Assembly: GCA_015179025.1 (NCBI GenBank)
Contig: WHUX01000002.1
Location: 868,001 to 932,000, forward strand
Reading direction: 5' to 3'
Source of the DNA: Terfezia claveryi
Taxonomy: Eukaryota > Ascomycota > Pezizomycetes > Pezizales > Pezizaceae
DNA length: 64,000 bases
In this document: piece by piece, positions 1 through 13,577 of the stretch
Layout: the number at the start of each line of letters is the position of its first letter
Numbering within the stretch: position 1 is the first letter of the stretch
Program-made: the position numbers and the translations under genes
The notes under the pieces: generated by a model
Databases searched by the model: none
The model's input: the letters and a program-made list of their open reading frames with translations, nothing else
Told to the model about the DNA's origin: nothing

Positions 1-654
1 TTCCAAAGAAAAGCCAAAATTAATTACCATCAATTTCGGAGGAAACCACTGTAGCAGTGCTTCATTGTGTGTAATTTTTACCCGATCCCTGACTTTTTAA
101 ATATTCTTGAACTCTCAAATCGAGGTCGTATGGCATGACATGAAGAGAATGAAATTTATAATGTAGGCAGTGTTGGAGTTGTGAGTGCTATATCGAGTTT
201 AAGGCAAGATTCAGATTTAGCAACTGTTATAGAGTTGTAGACTTTGAAGACATTTGCTGGGGGCATCAATGTCGATCGTCGATCTTTACGCAATATATGT
301 TCCCTTTCCCGTTCTTTTCCTGTCTATAATCTTGGCAGAGGTACTGTACCTAAAGAATGAATATTTGTACAACTATACAGTATGTCGTTACTTACAAATA
401 CAAAAAGAATAGAAACCGGGCTCGAGTATTTCTTACGGTCTTCTGGAAAAGGCACCATTGCAATGAGTGAATCATGCAAATCATCAAAGAAAAAAAGACG
501 TTAACAAATACATGAACTCCAATAAACATTAAAAAAAAGGATAAAACACAAAGCAGACCAGATGCACCAGATGATACGCTTAAGAAGAAATCCCGGTTAT
601 GTGAAAGTGAAAAAAATGGCCTAAAAGTGACTGTTAACCAAGTCTTCCAGTATT
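1..654. other. non-coding flank
   Basis: No supportable reading frame on either strand. This is the 3' flank of the minus-strand acidic protein gene that ends at 655. It is A+T-rich with short A runs and probably holds that gene's 3' UTR. Confidence 0.5.
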
Positions 655-3600
655 TTACTTCCTTCCCCTAAGCCTTCTAGGGCTCGTTTCGACGCTACTC
701 TGCTTCCTCCCTCTCAGCTGCTTCTTCTCATACTCCATGCTGCTTCCTCTAGCACTTCTCTGCTCTTCCTCTTCAACAATTGGGGTACCAAAGAATACAT
801 CCCTATTCCTCAATGACTTGACTTCTGGGGTACTCAAAACGCTAGACGCATTAGATCCCACGCGAGCTCTTTTCTTAGGTGACGGCGTACGTGGTCTTGG
901 TGGCGAGACAGGCGGTGCTGGTACCGCTCCGAACAAAAGGGGCCTGTCTCTAACAAGACGTGGGGAAGTAGCCGACATCGGGGTAGTCGCCATAGTAGAA
1001 GTAGGGGAAGGAGTCTTTCTCTTCGACAGTGTAGAAGGGATAGTCAGTGGTGCCAGGAACTTTCCATCCCTCAGTTCCTTCCCGGTTGCCACACCAGTAG
1101 CTACAACAGACCCCTCAATCTGATACTCCAAAATCTGCAGCCTCTCTGCCGCTGGAGATGACCGACGACTAGCAACTGGAGTAGCGTGTGGAATGACTTT
1201 ACCATCCCGTAATTCTATTCCTTCTGCGTCATGGCTATGAGGTTGAACAAAGGCATAAGCGGCCATAGCTTCAGAGGTCAGCATAACCTCTTTACGTTGT
1301 TCTGCCTTAACTGCTTCATCGTCCCGGAAGGGATCCATCTTGGCAGGAGAAGATTCTGTAGCTTTTGTCTGGCATGTTGCCCGCCGCTGCTTTTTCTTCC
1401 TGGGAGATACACCAACGTCTTCCACTTCCACTTCCTCCTCAATGCACCTATCCTCACTATCCTTCATGGGGGTATAAGTTGGATCCCGAGAGGACTTGGC
1501 CTTCCGCTTGTTGGGGCCACGCTTTCGTATTTGTGGCTGAGATCCTAATGTAGACACAACTGATGAAGCTCGTGAGGCTCTAGATGTTACAGATCGTGTG
1601 TCACTCATGATTGCCTCATCCTCCGAGTAAATTTGTACTCCTAGCTTGATGGGGCTTGGCTGACCCAACATAGGTGACTTCTTGCGCTTTGCTTCGACTT
1701 GCTTTACATCCAGTGCCACAGGTAACTTTTGCCGTCTTGTTAGGGCTGGAGTGGCAGGGGTCTGGACTATGCTTTCTGGCACAAGCTCTTCCGGTGTCCT
1801 TCCCTCTGCAGAGAATCCTTCTTGGATTTGACACCCAGTACTAAGTAGTGGCGAGATGTGAACGGATTCTGTTTCTCGAGCCTCCCCTCGGGCTTCTCGT
1901 CCATCACCTGAATGTGGGAGAGGGCTATTTCCTTCCATCACTTGGGAGTTGTCAATAACGACCGCGAAGCCATCTCGATTCACTGGCGAGAGCGTGCGAG
2001 ATAAATGGTGGGAAACCGGACGGGGGACAGAAACTGAATTGAATCTACCTTTTTGTTCATCCTCATGACCTCTTCTTGCGCTTCGCACATTCCCCACTTT
2101 ATATTTACCACTACCTCTCCTTCCCTCTTTCATATGTGGTAGCTGTTGATGAAGCCTCAGGGACAGAATCTGCGGGCTGGGGTGGATGTCTTCATCATCA
2201 CTATCCTCGATAATTTGAATGCAATATGGCTCAGCTGTCGGTGTGTCTTTAGTTTTAACCTCCACTTCTTCAATTTGGCCCTCCTCTTCCACCTCTAGAT
2301 TCTTAGCCTCATCCTTAGGACCACTCGAGATGATCTCCATAGCTTGGCGCTCTAACTGGGGGTCAATAGCCATTGCATCGCCCTCATCTTCTGCAATCGA
2401 TGGAACATCTGCCAACGCTTTCTTCTCCTCATCGTGTTTTTCAAAATTCTGAGGCCTACCAGCATTGTGAAAATGAAAAAATCCAGTTTCCATCGTAGGA
2501 ATAGTTTCAACCATGGTTTCATTGTCTTCTTGCATAGCAGCGTCCCCACCTGTTCTAGCTTTCGCGAAATCCAGTCCCGCTTGTTCCCCCTCCTCAACAT
2601 ACTCCTCATTCCCTCCCCTTGCAACTTCATCTTCAAACTTGGTGATGCGATCCTGAATTAGATCGTCGGGTGATAAATCTTCTTCATTCTCATGCATCTC
2701 CTGCACATCGGACTGGGAATGGAATTCGGAGAACCTGTCAACCTCTGTGGCACTTCCATCTTCATAAAATGTCTTTAGGTCTGGAACGGGTGTTCGCTCC
2801 CTCTGTCCAGGGTAAACTAGAGCGGCACCAAATCTTTCTCCTTGGTAAAGCTGTTTACTTTCGATTTTCTCTGAATTCGTCAGGTTGTCATTCCTGTGAC
2901 CCTGAATGCCTTCATGAAGAGAGGTAGGATGTGAGGTTAATATCGTCGTACCGACAAAGCTTGGTACTCTCCCATGATTCAGGATAACTTTAGACTCGGG
3001 TCCTTCGCCCTCATCTGCCTTCTGTTCACCTTCTTCTTCTTCATCGTGATCATCTCTGAAGCTGTCTTCATCATTTTCTGTTGGTACCTCTTCTTCGCCA
3101 GGCGGGAAGACAGGAGCCTGAGAAGCACCAAATCTTTGTCGTAGATCGGGTACTTCTTGCAGCTCTCCATCAACAGCCTTGACAGTATTTGCCTCTCCAT
3201 CAGAGTTAACCTTGCGCTCTTCATACCTTTCTTCCCCCACTTCCTCTCCTTCCTCCTCTCCTCCCTCCTCTCCTTCCTCCTCTCCTCCCACTTCCTCCTC
3301 CTCCTCCTCCTCCTCCTCCTCCTCCTCCTCCTCCTCCTCCTCCTCCTCCTCCTCCTCCTCTTCGACTGCTACCTCCTCCCCATCTATTTCCTCTTCTTTA
3401 ACCTCTTCTTCTTCCCCTACTTCTACCCTTATTTCTCCCCCCCCTTCCTTTTTGCCTTCATTCCAACCCAAATCTATCACCTCGACTCCTTCCTCTCCTT
3501 CCTCGTCTAGTTCATCATCATCATCATCTTCTTCTTCTTCTTCTTCTTCTTCTTCTTCTTCTTCTTCTTCTTCTTCTGCCTCCTCCTCCTCCTCCTCCCC

Positions 3601-5209
3601 CTCCTCCTCCTCCTCCTCCTCCACATCATCCTCATAGCCCCCCTCTTCTTTCTCATATTCTTGCTCGCCATACTCCCCATCTTCATCTTCGTACCTGTCG
3701 TCATCTGACACACCTTCGTCATACTCCACTTCTCCTTCCTCTTCCTCTTCCACTTCTGCCTTTTCCTCATTCTCAACGTTACGGAATGTGGTCCCTCGGC
3801 AATTCGACTGTGCACTTTGAGGTTTCCTGGTTGTGAGGTTAGCTACATTTACTGCGCTGAAGACTGTTGTAGCCTAGGCAAGGAAATGGTTTCTACCTCT
3901 GTTGATCCTCCTCCTCCTCCTCACTATCACTGTCGAGACAAATGACTTCAACCTGGGGCTTCACTGGGCGAGCTACAGACGCTGTAGGCCTTGGACTTGC
4001 CTCTTTAGGAGTTGCGGTCTTCGGCAACTCCTTGACTGGGGCATTCAGTACGATATTTCGTCTGTTGGAATGATTTAGTGGGTAATTCCCACTTTGAATG
4101 CCATTCACAAGAGCTTGGTCCGTCAGCGTGAGTACGTCTGACGAGCGTGGCTGAGCTACAGCAATATGATCCTCGGATCGTTGCTCTGTATAAGAATTCG
4201 GCTCGTAAACCACTGTGGTTATGCTGCTACTAACAGCTCGGCTTACAGTAGCGCTTGTTAGGGGTTGACGATTCGCTACTGAAGCTATAGATGGAAACTG
4301 AGTTTCCATGTCTCTATCCTGGGGCGCCACCAGTTTAGCCAGCTCTTCCTCCTCTCGTGCAATTTCAGCAAAGACTTCGTCTCTTTTCCTTCTCTCTTCT
4401 TCGATGGCCCTCCGCCTGGCATCCTCTTTCAATTTCCGTTTTCTCTCTGCATCCTGTAGCTTCCGATTTTCACTTAATGCCGATTTAGCTCTTGATACGG
4501 CATTCCCAAAGAATGACAGTAATGAGTCAGACTTGGCTTTATTTTCTTCGGAAGTGTTAAGAGTCACCGAGGATTTGGGCTTGAAAGACGACGTGAACTC
4601 AAATGTCGACATCTGGAAAGAAGAATGAATTTGTTGAGAGCCAGATGATATGGGACGTGCTTGTGGAGGTGACATATCTGAACCCCTCACAGTATGGTGA
4701 ACAGATGCTGTGTGGAATGGGGATGGAGGAACCATCGTATTCTGAGGAGAGTTACAGCGGGCCCCATAACTTGTCCGCAAAGAGCCATTCGGCGATCGAT
4801 ATGCCAGAGAAGTTGTCGTTGTAGAAATTCCACGAGACTGCTTCTGCCTCGATATTATCCGGGCAAATGGTGACTCGGGTATGATTGATGATCTCTTGAC
4901 TTCGACTGCAACTCCATCCACACCCTTTCCCTTATCTCCATCAGTAATAATCCGGGCTCCATCACTCAATGTCGAATCCCTTGCCCATTCCGGGGCCCCT
5001 AGGGGTAATCCATCGGGTGCATCGCTCTCTCCAAGCACAGACGATGCCCTTGACGCAGGTAACCTTGATGTCGAATGACGGTACAGGTATTTCTCAGGAA
5101 CAGGTGTATTCTGGACAATCCGTCGCCGCTTTTGGGAATATCCGCCCCCTGCAGAGCTCGCAGACGTTACAGACTCCGGTGCTAGGGGATGTTTGTGCGA
5201 GGTATACAT
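655..5209 (-). CDS. acidic nuclear-type protein with SUMO-interaction-like motifs
   Basis: I do not recognise the family. Two long minus-strand ORFs are joined by one intron at 3896..3827 (70 nt). Its donor is AG|GTAGAA, its branch GCTAAC at 3843..3838 and its acceptor AACCAG. Splicing keeps the frame, bypasses the TAG at 3893 and gives about 1,494 aa (exons 5209..3897 and 3826..655). The N-terminal third is Ser/Pro-rich with a charged helix (residues ~235-290, KRKLKEDARRRAIEEERRKR) and ends in VEVICLDSDSEEEEED, a good SUMO-interaction motif. The second exon opens with a very long Glu/Asp region that contains VEVIDL, and later has IQIIEDSDDED, two further SIM-like patches. The C-terminus is basic (RKRGPNKRKAKSSRD; final LRGRK repeats). 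A nuclear, chromatin or nuclear-pore role is inferred from composition only. The long low-complexity tracts make homology hard to call. Confidence 0.7.
3229..3630. repeat. TCC/TTC trinucleotide microsatellites coding poly-Glu
   Basis: Nearly pure (TCC)n runs at about 3292..3360 and (TTC)n at about 3526..3577, with degenerate pyrimidine tracts between. On the minus strand they read GAG/GAA and encode the Glu runs of the acidic protein. All three frames stay open here, so the plus-strand Ser- and Leu-rich ORFs over it are shadows. Confidence 0.85.
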
Positions 5210-5920
5210 TTCTCACAAACAGCATACCATGCGCACAAGCGCGTCTGGTTTCCAACTTTGACTGGTGAAATTGTAAGCGAGAATCAAGTAACCCCCAGTG
5301 CTCGCTCAGGAGAGGGTTTGTACAGCGGGTGAGTAGGGTGCGTTTGGAGTATTTGGATTACGGTGCTACGGTGCGATACCAGAGATTTTGACATGAAGTC
5401 GGTGATGGAATGTTATCCCAGCCTGCTTAGAATCACCAAGTCCGGTTTTTTACATAAGCAAAGCGAAGTGCAGACAAGGCTGACTAGCCAGTTAGTAAGT
5501 ACATACCCTCCGACGGAAAGCCTCCGCTGAACAATGGAGGCACTGGTGTAAAGCAGTACTACATCTATACAGATACAAAGCAGATTAGGGGGCTTGTCCT
5601 GCAGCACAACATCTGATGTAGCTGGCGAAGCTACTACTATTCAGCTTGATGGACTGGCATACAGATCCGTGGGCGGCTGATAGTCTACAAAGTCTTCCTC
5701 CTCTACCTAAACCTCAACGCAGCAAAGTAATCATATACGATGCTACAGAGTCATTACTTGCGCCTGAGGTGGAATTTTTGACTTGAAGATGGTGTGGTAG
5801 CGCAAGACTGAATACACATCTGTCATCTACATATTGATGCGCTGCCTCATATTTTATGAGTTTTACAGAGGTGCCCCATGAAATTTCCCGAGAATCTCCA
5901 AGTGCCAGCATCGCACCGTA

Positions 5921-5954
5921 AGGAATACTTAGTCTGGTTGGCACCAGGAATACT
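5921..5954 (+). repeat. TAGTCTGG micro-insertion with 9-bp duplication
   Basis: AGGAATACT at 5921..5929 is repeated exactly at 5946..5954. Between the copies lies the 16-nt insert TAGTCTGGTTGGCACC (5930..5945). Confidence 0.85.
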
Positions 5955-7344
5955 ACCCAACGATGGAGAAGGAAGCGAAATCGACAAAGTCGAATTTGAA
6001 TACCGGTCTCCAAATCACGTAAGTGAACAGATTTTATGGTCCTGCTCACCTACCGTACGCCTTTGTGAAATAAAGGACAACTATGTGCTGCCTAGAGTGT
6101 TTCTGTTCAATTATCCTGAGATGTGCCCAGTCGCACTCGTGCTATCTATCAATCATATTCAGTTAGGATGGCTGCCTTACACCCTAGTCAGAGTAAAAGA
6201 TTCGCAATACGATTGATATGGATCCTGGAATACTTAGGTATATAAAAAAACAACCTAGAAACCGAAGAGAGCCATCCCTATTGAAGTCCCTGAATGCGAT
6301 GCAATGTGAGTTTGGTGGTGTGCACTTGCTATTGGATAATCCGGTAATGTAATAACGTTTATGGGTGACTAAATAGGGCCCTGATGAGAGAAATCCATCA
6401 ATTTCTAAAGGAGATAGCGAAATTATTCCGTCCATACTAGGGATTTCGATGAGTCGACGATATTGTTTATATCGGACCATCAATGTTGTAAAGGGGGGGC
6501 GGTATAAATACGTGTATAGCGTAAGGGACGATGGGAGATGGTATCTAATATGAGTGTCTACTTTCCAACGTCCACAGTCAGTTTGAAGAACTTTTGCACC
6601 ATAGATTAGGTAACATATATACCCACTAGAAACTTACTACTCTGGTTTGCATTGCAAGTACCATATCTAGTAGACAAAGATGGAGATTTGTGAGATATAT
6701 CTCAAGTCTGTGTCTGCGATTCGAACGTGGGGATAGAGGGGTTGGCACAAAGGATTGGATATTGTCTGGGGCGGTCGAGTCGGTGCGAAGACGGCGAAGG
6801 ACATAAGGCTAGGAAAACGCGAGAATACTTAAGTAACGATGATCAAGGCTTAGTAAGTTTACAATCGGGTTCCACGACACGATCTGCATTGGGCATAGCC
6901 CTTTAACATAACAGCAGCAGTAGCCAAGGCCTGGGTGACAATATCTGCAACCAAATATGATGTATATTATTATGTATTACAAATTTAAGTGTTCACTTAG
7001 GGCAAGGTTACCACTTAGATCCAGTGGGAGGGAAATTGATTGGAATAACTTCCAACCCCTGTCAGCCTCTACTTTAGCTTCTACTTCCCCGAGGCTTCCT
7101 CCTCCTCCAACTCCTCCCTCCATGCTCTATGCTCCATGCTCCTCTCCTCTGCTCTGAGCTCACGCAACCTGACACAGTTGTGCCATTATTAACTAACTTA
7201 TTCTAGTTTTTCCAAACGCACTTCACTGCCAGCTGTCCAACACATTGCTGTAGTCTCAAACTCTCAACTGGAAGCAACCCGCCAAATTGCCTATTGCTGC
7301 GTTTTCGGTTTATCGAGTTCGACCCGCATTTCGTTGAAAACACG

Positions 7345-7373
7345 CTCCCCAACTAGTCTGGTTGCTCTCCAAC
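7345..7373 (+). repeat. TAGTCTGG micro-insertion with 9-bp duplication
   Basis: CTCCCCAAC (7345..7353) and CTCTCCAAC (7365..7373) match at 8 of 9 positions and flank the 11-nt insert TAGTCTGGTTG (7354..7364). Confidence 0.7.
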
Positions 7374-8508
7374 CTGCAAATTCTCCGCCTTTCCTCTCTT
7401 AGCAGTTCATTTGGCATATTCCCTAGCAAATTTCCTTCGAGTGTACAACAACTATACTACCGATCTAGCGTGGATGGGAAAGGAAACAAATTGGTAGACT
7501 CGTTCCCGTACTTAAGACAACAGTACAGGATCCTCGACCAGAGGGAGTCCATTATAAGTGGATGACAATCTAAGGCAAGCAACTTTCCTAAGTTATTCCC
7601 CATCCCCATACCCATTTCTGCCGAAACACACACATACAAGCACGTATATTCTTGCCCCTCGAACCGCACAAGAACTTGTCCGGTACACAAGAGACGCTGT
7701 AAGACAATCCTATGATGACCACTCGGTAAAAGGTCCGACTGCTCATGATGACACTCGGTTGGAATTCTACTGCCGATGATGTGTTGCACCCTCTCCCGTC
7801 GCGGAAATTTGGGTCCAACTGGCATTCACTGTTCACCCGCTCGGATTGATTGTTCCTCCCAACATCGTGGGAACGCCCTTGAGCACTTTCCGAAGGCCTT
7901 GTATCCAAATACAATGATAAACAAGCCTGGTACTCAGGGTACATGAAAGATTCCATAACTGGGGCTGTTTCCCTCCTGTGTCCTCAGATTCCCATCGCCT
8001 CGAAGTCCCCATGCACATTCGACAGTCGAGCTCTCTTCTGCCAGGTGCGAACTTGGTAGTTTGAGATGGTTGACCGTAGGCTTGTGAGTTGGACCGACTG
8101 AAAGGCAATGCTGGGAGGACTTAACTAGGAATACGTGGGTCAAGGCCAATGGCAGTGGATTAAAGAGACTCGAATGATCTCTTCGAGTCCGTCACTAGCG
8201 AGTGGACATGAAATGTCTCAGAATAGCCCTCAGCAGTGACTGGAGTAGTGAAGCAACACAGTAGGCAAGGCTTCCAGCCATGTCATTGCAGGATGAAGCC
8301 CAAACTATAACTGAAAAGATCTGATGCGATAAGTCACACAGCAATGTTCTCACGAACTGTTCTCAGCCTTATATCCGTTTCGCTCCACAGCTCTAAGCCT
8401 TTGGGTTGTAGGCTAACAACTCAATCGTGTAAGTTAGGGCCATTCATATATCTCACCAAGGGGGGGCAACGGGCTGGATTCAGAGTGTAACTCTGCTGAA
8501 CCTTCTAC

Positions 8509-11500
8509 ATGGATGTCTATAAGTCGAAGAATATACATCAGCTAGGCGCAAAACGTAAACAAGAATCGAGTCCTCCACGGAGAGAATTCGATTACAGGGA
8601 AACCATACCTGGGCCTTATCGCGAAGGGCCGCCTCCTTTTGCGCCCACCGACTTTGGCACAACTGTCAATAATAAAAAGCTTGATAGGTACGTATCGAGA
8701 GACGTAGCTTCCTGCCACATTGGTGTCCGGAAATACGACCAGTTCAAGCCCGAGAAGCCAATCCCAACTGGCCCACGCAGCCAGAGGGAGCAAACGTATC
8801 GTTCTCAGTATCAATCAGTGGGTGTTGGCTCCCGGCCACATCCATGTGCCAGCCCTGAAGGGATCCAACGTGCGTCAAACCTGTCAGAAACTACAAATGC
8901 CCCAGAAGATACAAAATGTTTACTGAAAACATGTAATTCTCCAGAGAAACCAAAGAACAACCATGGTAACAACTCATCTACTCGCAATCAGAAGGCCTTC
9001 GGGAGTGCTAGAGGCTTGGAATCTCAAGAGGAGTATAGGAAGAAAAGCATGAGCCGTCCCAAGCAGCGATACAGAGATCCAAAAGGCATCCGCAAAGAGA
9101 AATTCGGAGAAACCCATCAGATAGAATTTGCAAAAAGGGACGAATTCTCACCCATCGAATCAATTTCGACCGCGGATGATGAAAGAAATAGAGATTTTAC
9201 AGCAAAAAAATTCTCCGCTAATGGTGTAGAAGAGAGGAGCAGTTTTCCGCAGGCGTAAGTCTCCCCAAGGCTCTAGTGTGGAAGAGATTCTGACAATTGT
9301 ATACCTCATTAGTGATATGTCAAAGGCCTCCAACAACATCATTCCCGCAGGCCCATCTACCGTTACTGGTTCTGAACCAACTATGGATGGCGAGAATTTG
9401 GTCAGCACAGAGAGCAATACGAGTGATCTGGTCCTTATTGACCATACCTGCCTACCAGCTCCCATCCCTCTAGCCATCCATAGCCAATTACTGGAAAACA
9501 AGGTGGACATACCACAAGTACCAACCTTACATTTACAACCTGCGCCTACTCCTATTTTATCTACAAACTTAGTCACCGCGCCTGAAAATCATCTCTCAAG
9601 CTTTCAACATCAATTTGCAAGGAAAGACAGTCCTATGTCAACATCAGCAATGTCCATATCGAGTGGCAGCAGTCCTGTCCATAGTCCGGGCTGCAATTCC
9701 CCAAACACAAGCCTGCATACCTTTTCACCGTCTCGATACAGTTCGTCGAGTTCATCACGGGGAAAGGTCTCAACATGTATACTCTGTAAAGGGCCCGCAG
9801 CCCCACCACTGAAAGCTTTAGTCCGATGTATAGAATGTAGACACAGTTACCATACACATTGCCATACCCCACGAATTACTATGACAAATGGCAAATTGTA
9901 AGTTCAGCCCACCTCTCCGCTTATTGTTCCTTACTAAACCGCAGTAGCGATGTAGACGTTACTTTGTGGGTTTGTTCTAGATGTACAAAAACCCAGCGTG
10001 CCTCGCCCACGAGAGGGTCCCATTCTGTTAGGCGTGCTGTTGCTGCCGCAGCCCCGAACCACGGCTCTGGAAGCATCAGTCCTACCTACAAAAGGCGGAA
10101 ACTAGATTTAGGGTCACCACCAATTTGTAATGGTGAGATTGTGTCTAGGTGTGGTAACCAAGGAACTCAGAGCTCACTCCCTGCCAGGGTAAGTGGAAGT
10201 TCGAACATCGTGCTCGATGGTACATACGGCCAGGCACTTGGCGGAAGGCATCAGTTATATAAAGCCACAAAACGTAGGAATATGCTGATGTGTAAGGCCC
10301 AGATTGACAACTCCCAAGGAGCCTCTCCAAACTCACCGCCGAACACAGTTTACCTTCAAACCCAGGCCATTATGGTGCCGGCGTCTACAGTTTCAGACTC
10401 GCAGGCAAGCCCTTCTGAGATAAAAGAAACCGATCACCCTGCTACTCTCTCAATAGACTTCAGCTCAAAAGTGACTGTGGAAACTAGATATACTCAAAAC
10501 ACAGCGAAGAACATTGATGATCTTGACGATGGAGATGTACCTATGGATCTTGAATCTCCCAGGTCACCACAGTATCATTCACCAGAACCCCAGCAGCGGC
10601 GAGTAACAGAGGCTGATAGCAACTTAAACCATGAATCTATGACTGCCCTTCAAGTCTCCGGTGCTCCTGTTCAATCTCAAATAACAGCAAAATCTTTTGA
10701 TCACTCTGGAGCCAACAACGCCGACCCAGTTGGTAGCGAAGGGACAGAAGAAGACGTTGACAGTCCCCCATATAGTCCCCGGCTTGATGATGAGCTACCA
10801 GACTCACCAGTGGCGGACATGACGTCCGCAACTACCGTTGCAGGCGCTCCAACCCAACCTGCACCTGTTACACCGAGCTTGCTACTACAGCAATTGACGC
10901 TGCACCAGGACTTACAAGTACCTCCTTTGCTCTCACCGCTCTCACCGCCTTCACCTCTGGTGATTCCCCCGGTTGGTTCCCCCCTACAAACATTATTGAG
11001 TTTGGTCCCTTTCCCTTGTGCGAATTGTGGGGCATTATGGCCAATGTTTGTGAATGCGACTCGCCCGGACGGGAGAAATTATTGGTATGTACACAGTGAT
11101 ATTTTATTTGTCTTCCTGAGTCAAGAGCTGATTAACAATTTCTCTAGTGCCCACTGTCTATACAATCAACAAAAATCTCCACAAGCAGATAATAGTCTCC
11201 CTGTAGTAAGGGAACACATACCACTGCGCCCACCTTCCAAAAAGCATAGGCCTCCTTCCCTTAGCAAACAGCCCAGACGACATTTTGAAAGGGATGGCTC
11301 TAGTAGTTTCAACAAAAACGCACGATTGGCGGAGAAGCAAAAGGCTTCACTTCGGTCACCCATAAATCTCCGGAAGCCTGAGGTGATTGACCAACCGGTC
11401 GAAAAAATAATAACTGCCCAGCAACTGATGGAAGAAAGATACAAGAAGCAGCCTGGAATATTCCCGACTAACTCACGTTTTCCGCCTAACAAAGAGATTG

Positions 11501-12807
11501 AGCAAAGCAGTGAAGAAAGGCCTGCTCCTATCACTCCAATTAAGGATAGGAGTGATGGTAAGGATGGCCCCAAGAAAAAGCTCACTGTATCAGAATATGC
11601 TCTCCGAAAAAAGGAAAAAGAGAAGGGGTTCCTTAAGAAAGATTTGAATACTTCTTTACCTCAAGGCAACATAGGTCAGCAGGAAACGGAAGACATGTGT
11701 AATTTTGATATATCAGAAGCTGTAGCCGCTCCCGTAGACGATGCGGGAAAACCAGTACCGGAACCAGTGGAAGCTGCGTCCTCAGATGCACTCACAATCC
11801 TTGCCCCACAGAGTGAGACGGGAATCGTGGCGCCCGGAGATACAGAAGCATTACGCCAATTGGAAAAATTATCTCAAGAAATCAAACAATGGAAGGAAAA
11901 ATTCGAGGAACAACGACGATTCGTCAGTAATTATGTGAAGCACAACGCCAAAATTATGGCCAAGTTGTCTTCTACGGAAGAGCAAAAGCTGATATGGGAA
12001 AAGAAAGCTGCAGTGCTTGAAGCAGAGATTACAACACATCGCAAGAAACAAGAGCAATTGAAGGAGGAGAATGAGGAGCTCAGGCAACAGAGGCTCCAGC
12101 AAGAAGATGTGGAGATTCAGGGTCATTTAAGTGCTGAGATTGAAGCAGCAGCAGAAGTTCAAGCCAAAGTGATATACCAAGGATCGCAAAGTCATGCCGA
12201 AAAGAATACCCCAGAAAAAGAGGACCAGGGATTCCTGATGAAGAACGTTTATAAAAACCTCACCTTCGACATTATCGATCCTCTTCGGGACATTGCTGGA
12301 GAACTCTTCAATGTTCCTGACAAGCCCACCACAATACCGAAGCCTCGTTACAGCGCTACAAGGAAAACCGAGGTGCTCAACTTCAATTACACAAACTTGC
12401 GCAGCCTTCACTTGCATCGCGAGGTCGACCGAACGTCAGGTAGTAACGTCAAGAATAACGCCAGTAATAGTAGTAGTAGTAGTAGTAGTAGTAACAGCCC
12501 TTTTACTTGCACCGGCGCCACACATAGTGACAAATCGCGTCGCAGTGTAACCAGCGGTGAGTCCAGTGATGGTAAATCAATTCCGTTCGAAGAGTTTGCT
12601 AGGATTCCACCAAATATGGTACCAGTGCTCAAGGAAGGTGTGTTGGCCTTCAGGGCTGGTCAGTTGGTATGTTGGAATATCACCCACCACCATGTTGTTT
12701 CGACTCTAATGTTATATCAGAATCCCCGAACCCGCCGCTTGGATCGCAGCGTCAATTGTTACAAAGTTGGAAGAGATGTTCCTGGCGAACTGAGAGGTAT
12801 CCGATAA
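8509..12807 (+). CDS. PHD finger / GATA-like zinc finger, coiled-coil protein
   Basis: Five exons joined in frame: 8509..9254, 9313..9897, 9945..11084, 11148..12666 and 12721..12807, about 1,358 aa. The introns are GTAAGT..TTAG, GTAAGT..GCAG, GTATGT..CTAG and GTATGT..TCAG. The first PHD cysteines (TCILCKGP, then VRCIECRHSYHTHC) lie in exon 2. The last pair (LWVCSRC) is in exon 3, so the finger is complete only after splicing. A second C4 finger, CxNC-x18-CAHC, is GATA-like in spacing and is also created by removing an intron (11085..11147). A coiled coil follows at about 11840..12170, and a conserved-looking C-terminal block ends YKVGRDVPGELRG. The likely role is chromatin reading or transcription, inferred from the PHD family. 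The first exon is the weakest part, and more 5' exons are possible. Confidence 0.8.
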
Positions 12808-13577
12808 TGGGCCTCGATGCGTGGCTGTCGGTCTCGCTGAATGTTTTATGCATATCCCTTCGTTTGATAAGGCTGTGATGAGGTTCACCTTATTCGATGA
12901 TTCAGAAATAGATTGCCATTAATATCAAACCCTTCATGTGGATAGAGTAGACATTTCTGTTGTTTACCCTCTTTCTTAATATCCCAACATTACACCATTT
13001 GTCTGAATGCTTTTTTTTTTTTGTCACATGTTTCGGTGGGTATTCCATAACCAAGGAGTAGGTGTCAGTCACAAGCATTTTGGTACAGTTCATTTCATGC
13101 GGTCATTTCCACTAGGGGTTCGTGTTGGCGTACATTTTTTTAAATTCGCATTTGATTATTTCATGTACAGGTCGACTTTTGTCATGTCCTAGTAGTAACT
13201 GTCTGGTATGTTTACCATTGTTTGGTTTCTGTAAATTTGAACGGTTGATGATTACGGTGGGTCGGGGGGGATTCCACAGGTTTTCTTTTAGTCCGCGTTG
13301 GTCATATTTCGAAATTGGGATGTGTTTGATTTGGTCGGGAGGAAAGGATAGGGCTGGAGGGACAAAATCATTGACGGGTCATGTATGGGTGGCCTTTTTA
13401 AACAGTGATAAACTTAGCAGGAGGGACAGCAGAACAATAAACAGTGCCCTTTCACGCCCAACTGTAATAACTCAATTCTGCATTTTGAGGACATCATCAG
13501 CTGCGCAAATAAAAAATTGCGTCATTCCTGATTCGTTCTTCTGGGGATGGATTTCCAATCTTTCCCTAGCTTTCCTC
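12808..13577. other. convergent 3' intergenic region
   Basis: Tail-to-tail spacer between the plus-strand PHD protein gene and minus-strand NAA10. It holds a T run near 13010. A plus-strand ORF running from 13122 into NAA10 is a shadow without recognisable composition. Confidence 0.5.

Larger units (their letters stand above)
5210..8508. other. non-coding interval between divergent genes
   Basis: About 3.3 kb between the start of the minus-strand acidic protein gene and the plus-strand PHD protein gene. ORFs here are short, without domain-like composition or linked splice sites. It probably holds both promoters and 5' UTRs. It contains two clear micro-insertions of the TAGTCTGG family (5921..5954 and 7345..7373) and a partial core GGTTGGCACAA at 6740..6750. 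Confidence 0.5.

Noticed and set aside
3157..3637. Plus-strand ORFs rich in Ser and Leu over the 3.2-3.6 kb microsatellites
   Set aside because: They are the antisense reading of GAG/GAA repeats, open in all frames because of the trinucleotide repeat. The minus frame continues into non-repetitive coding sequence.
6690..6760. Possible tRNA T-arm (CGTTCGAATCG on the minus strand)
   Set aside because: The stem around the loop does not pair and no D or anticodon arm could be drawn at the right spacing.
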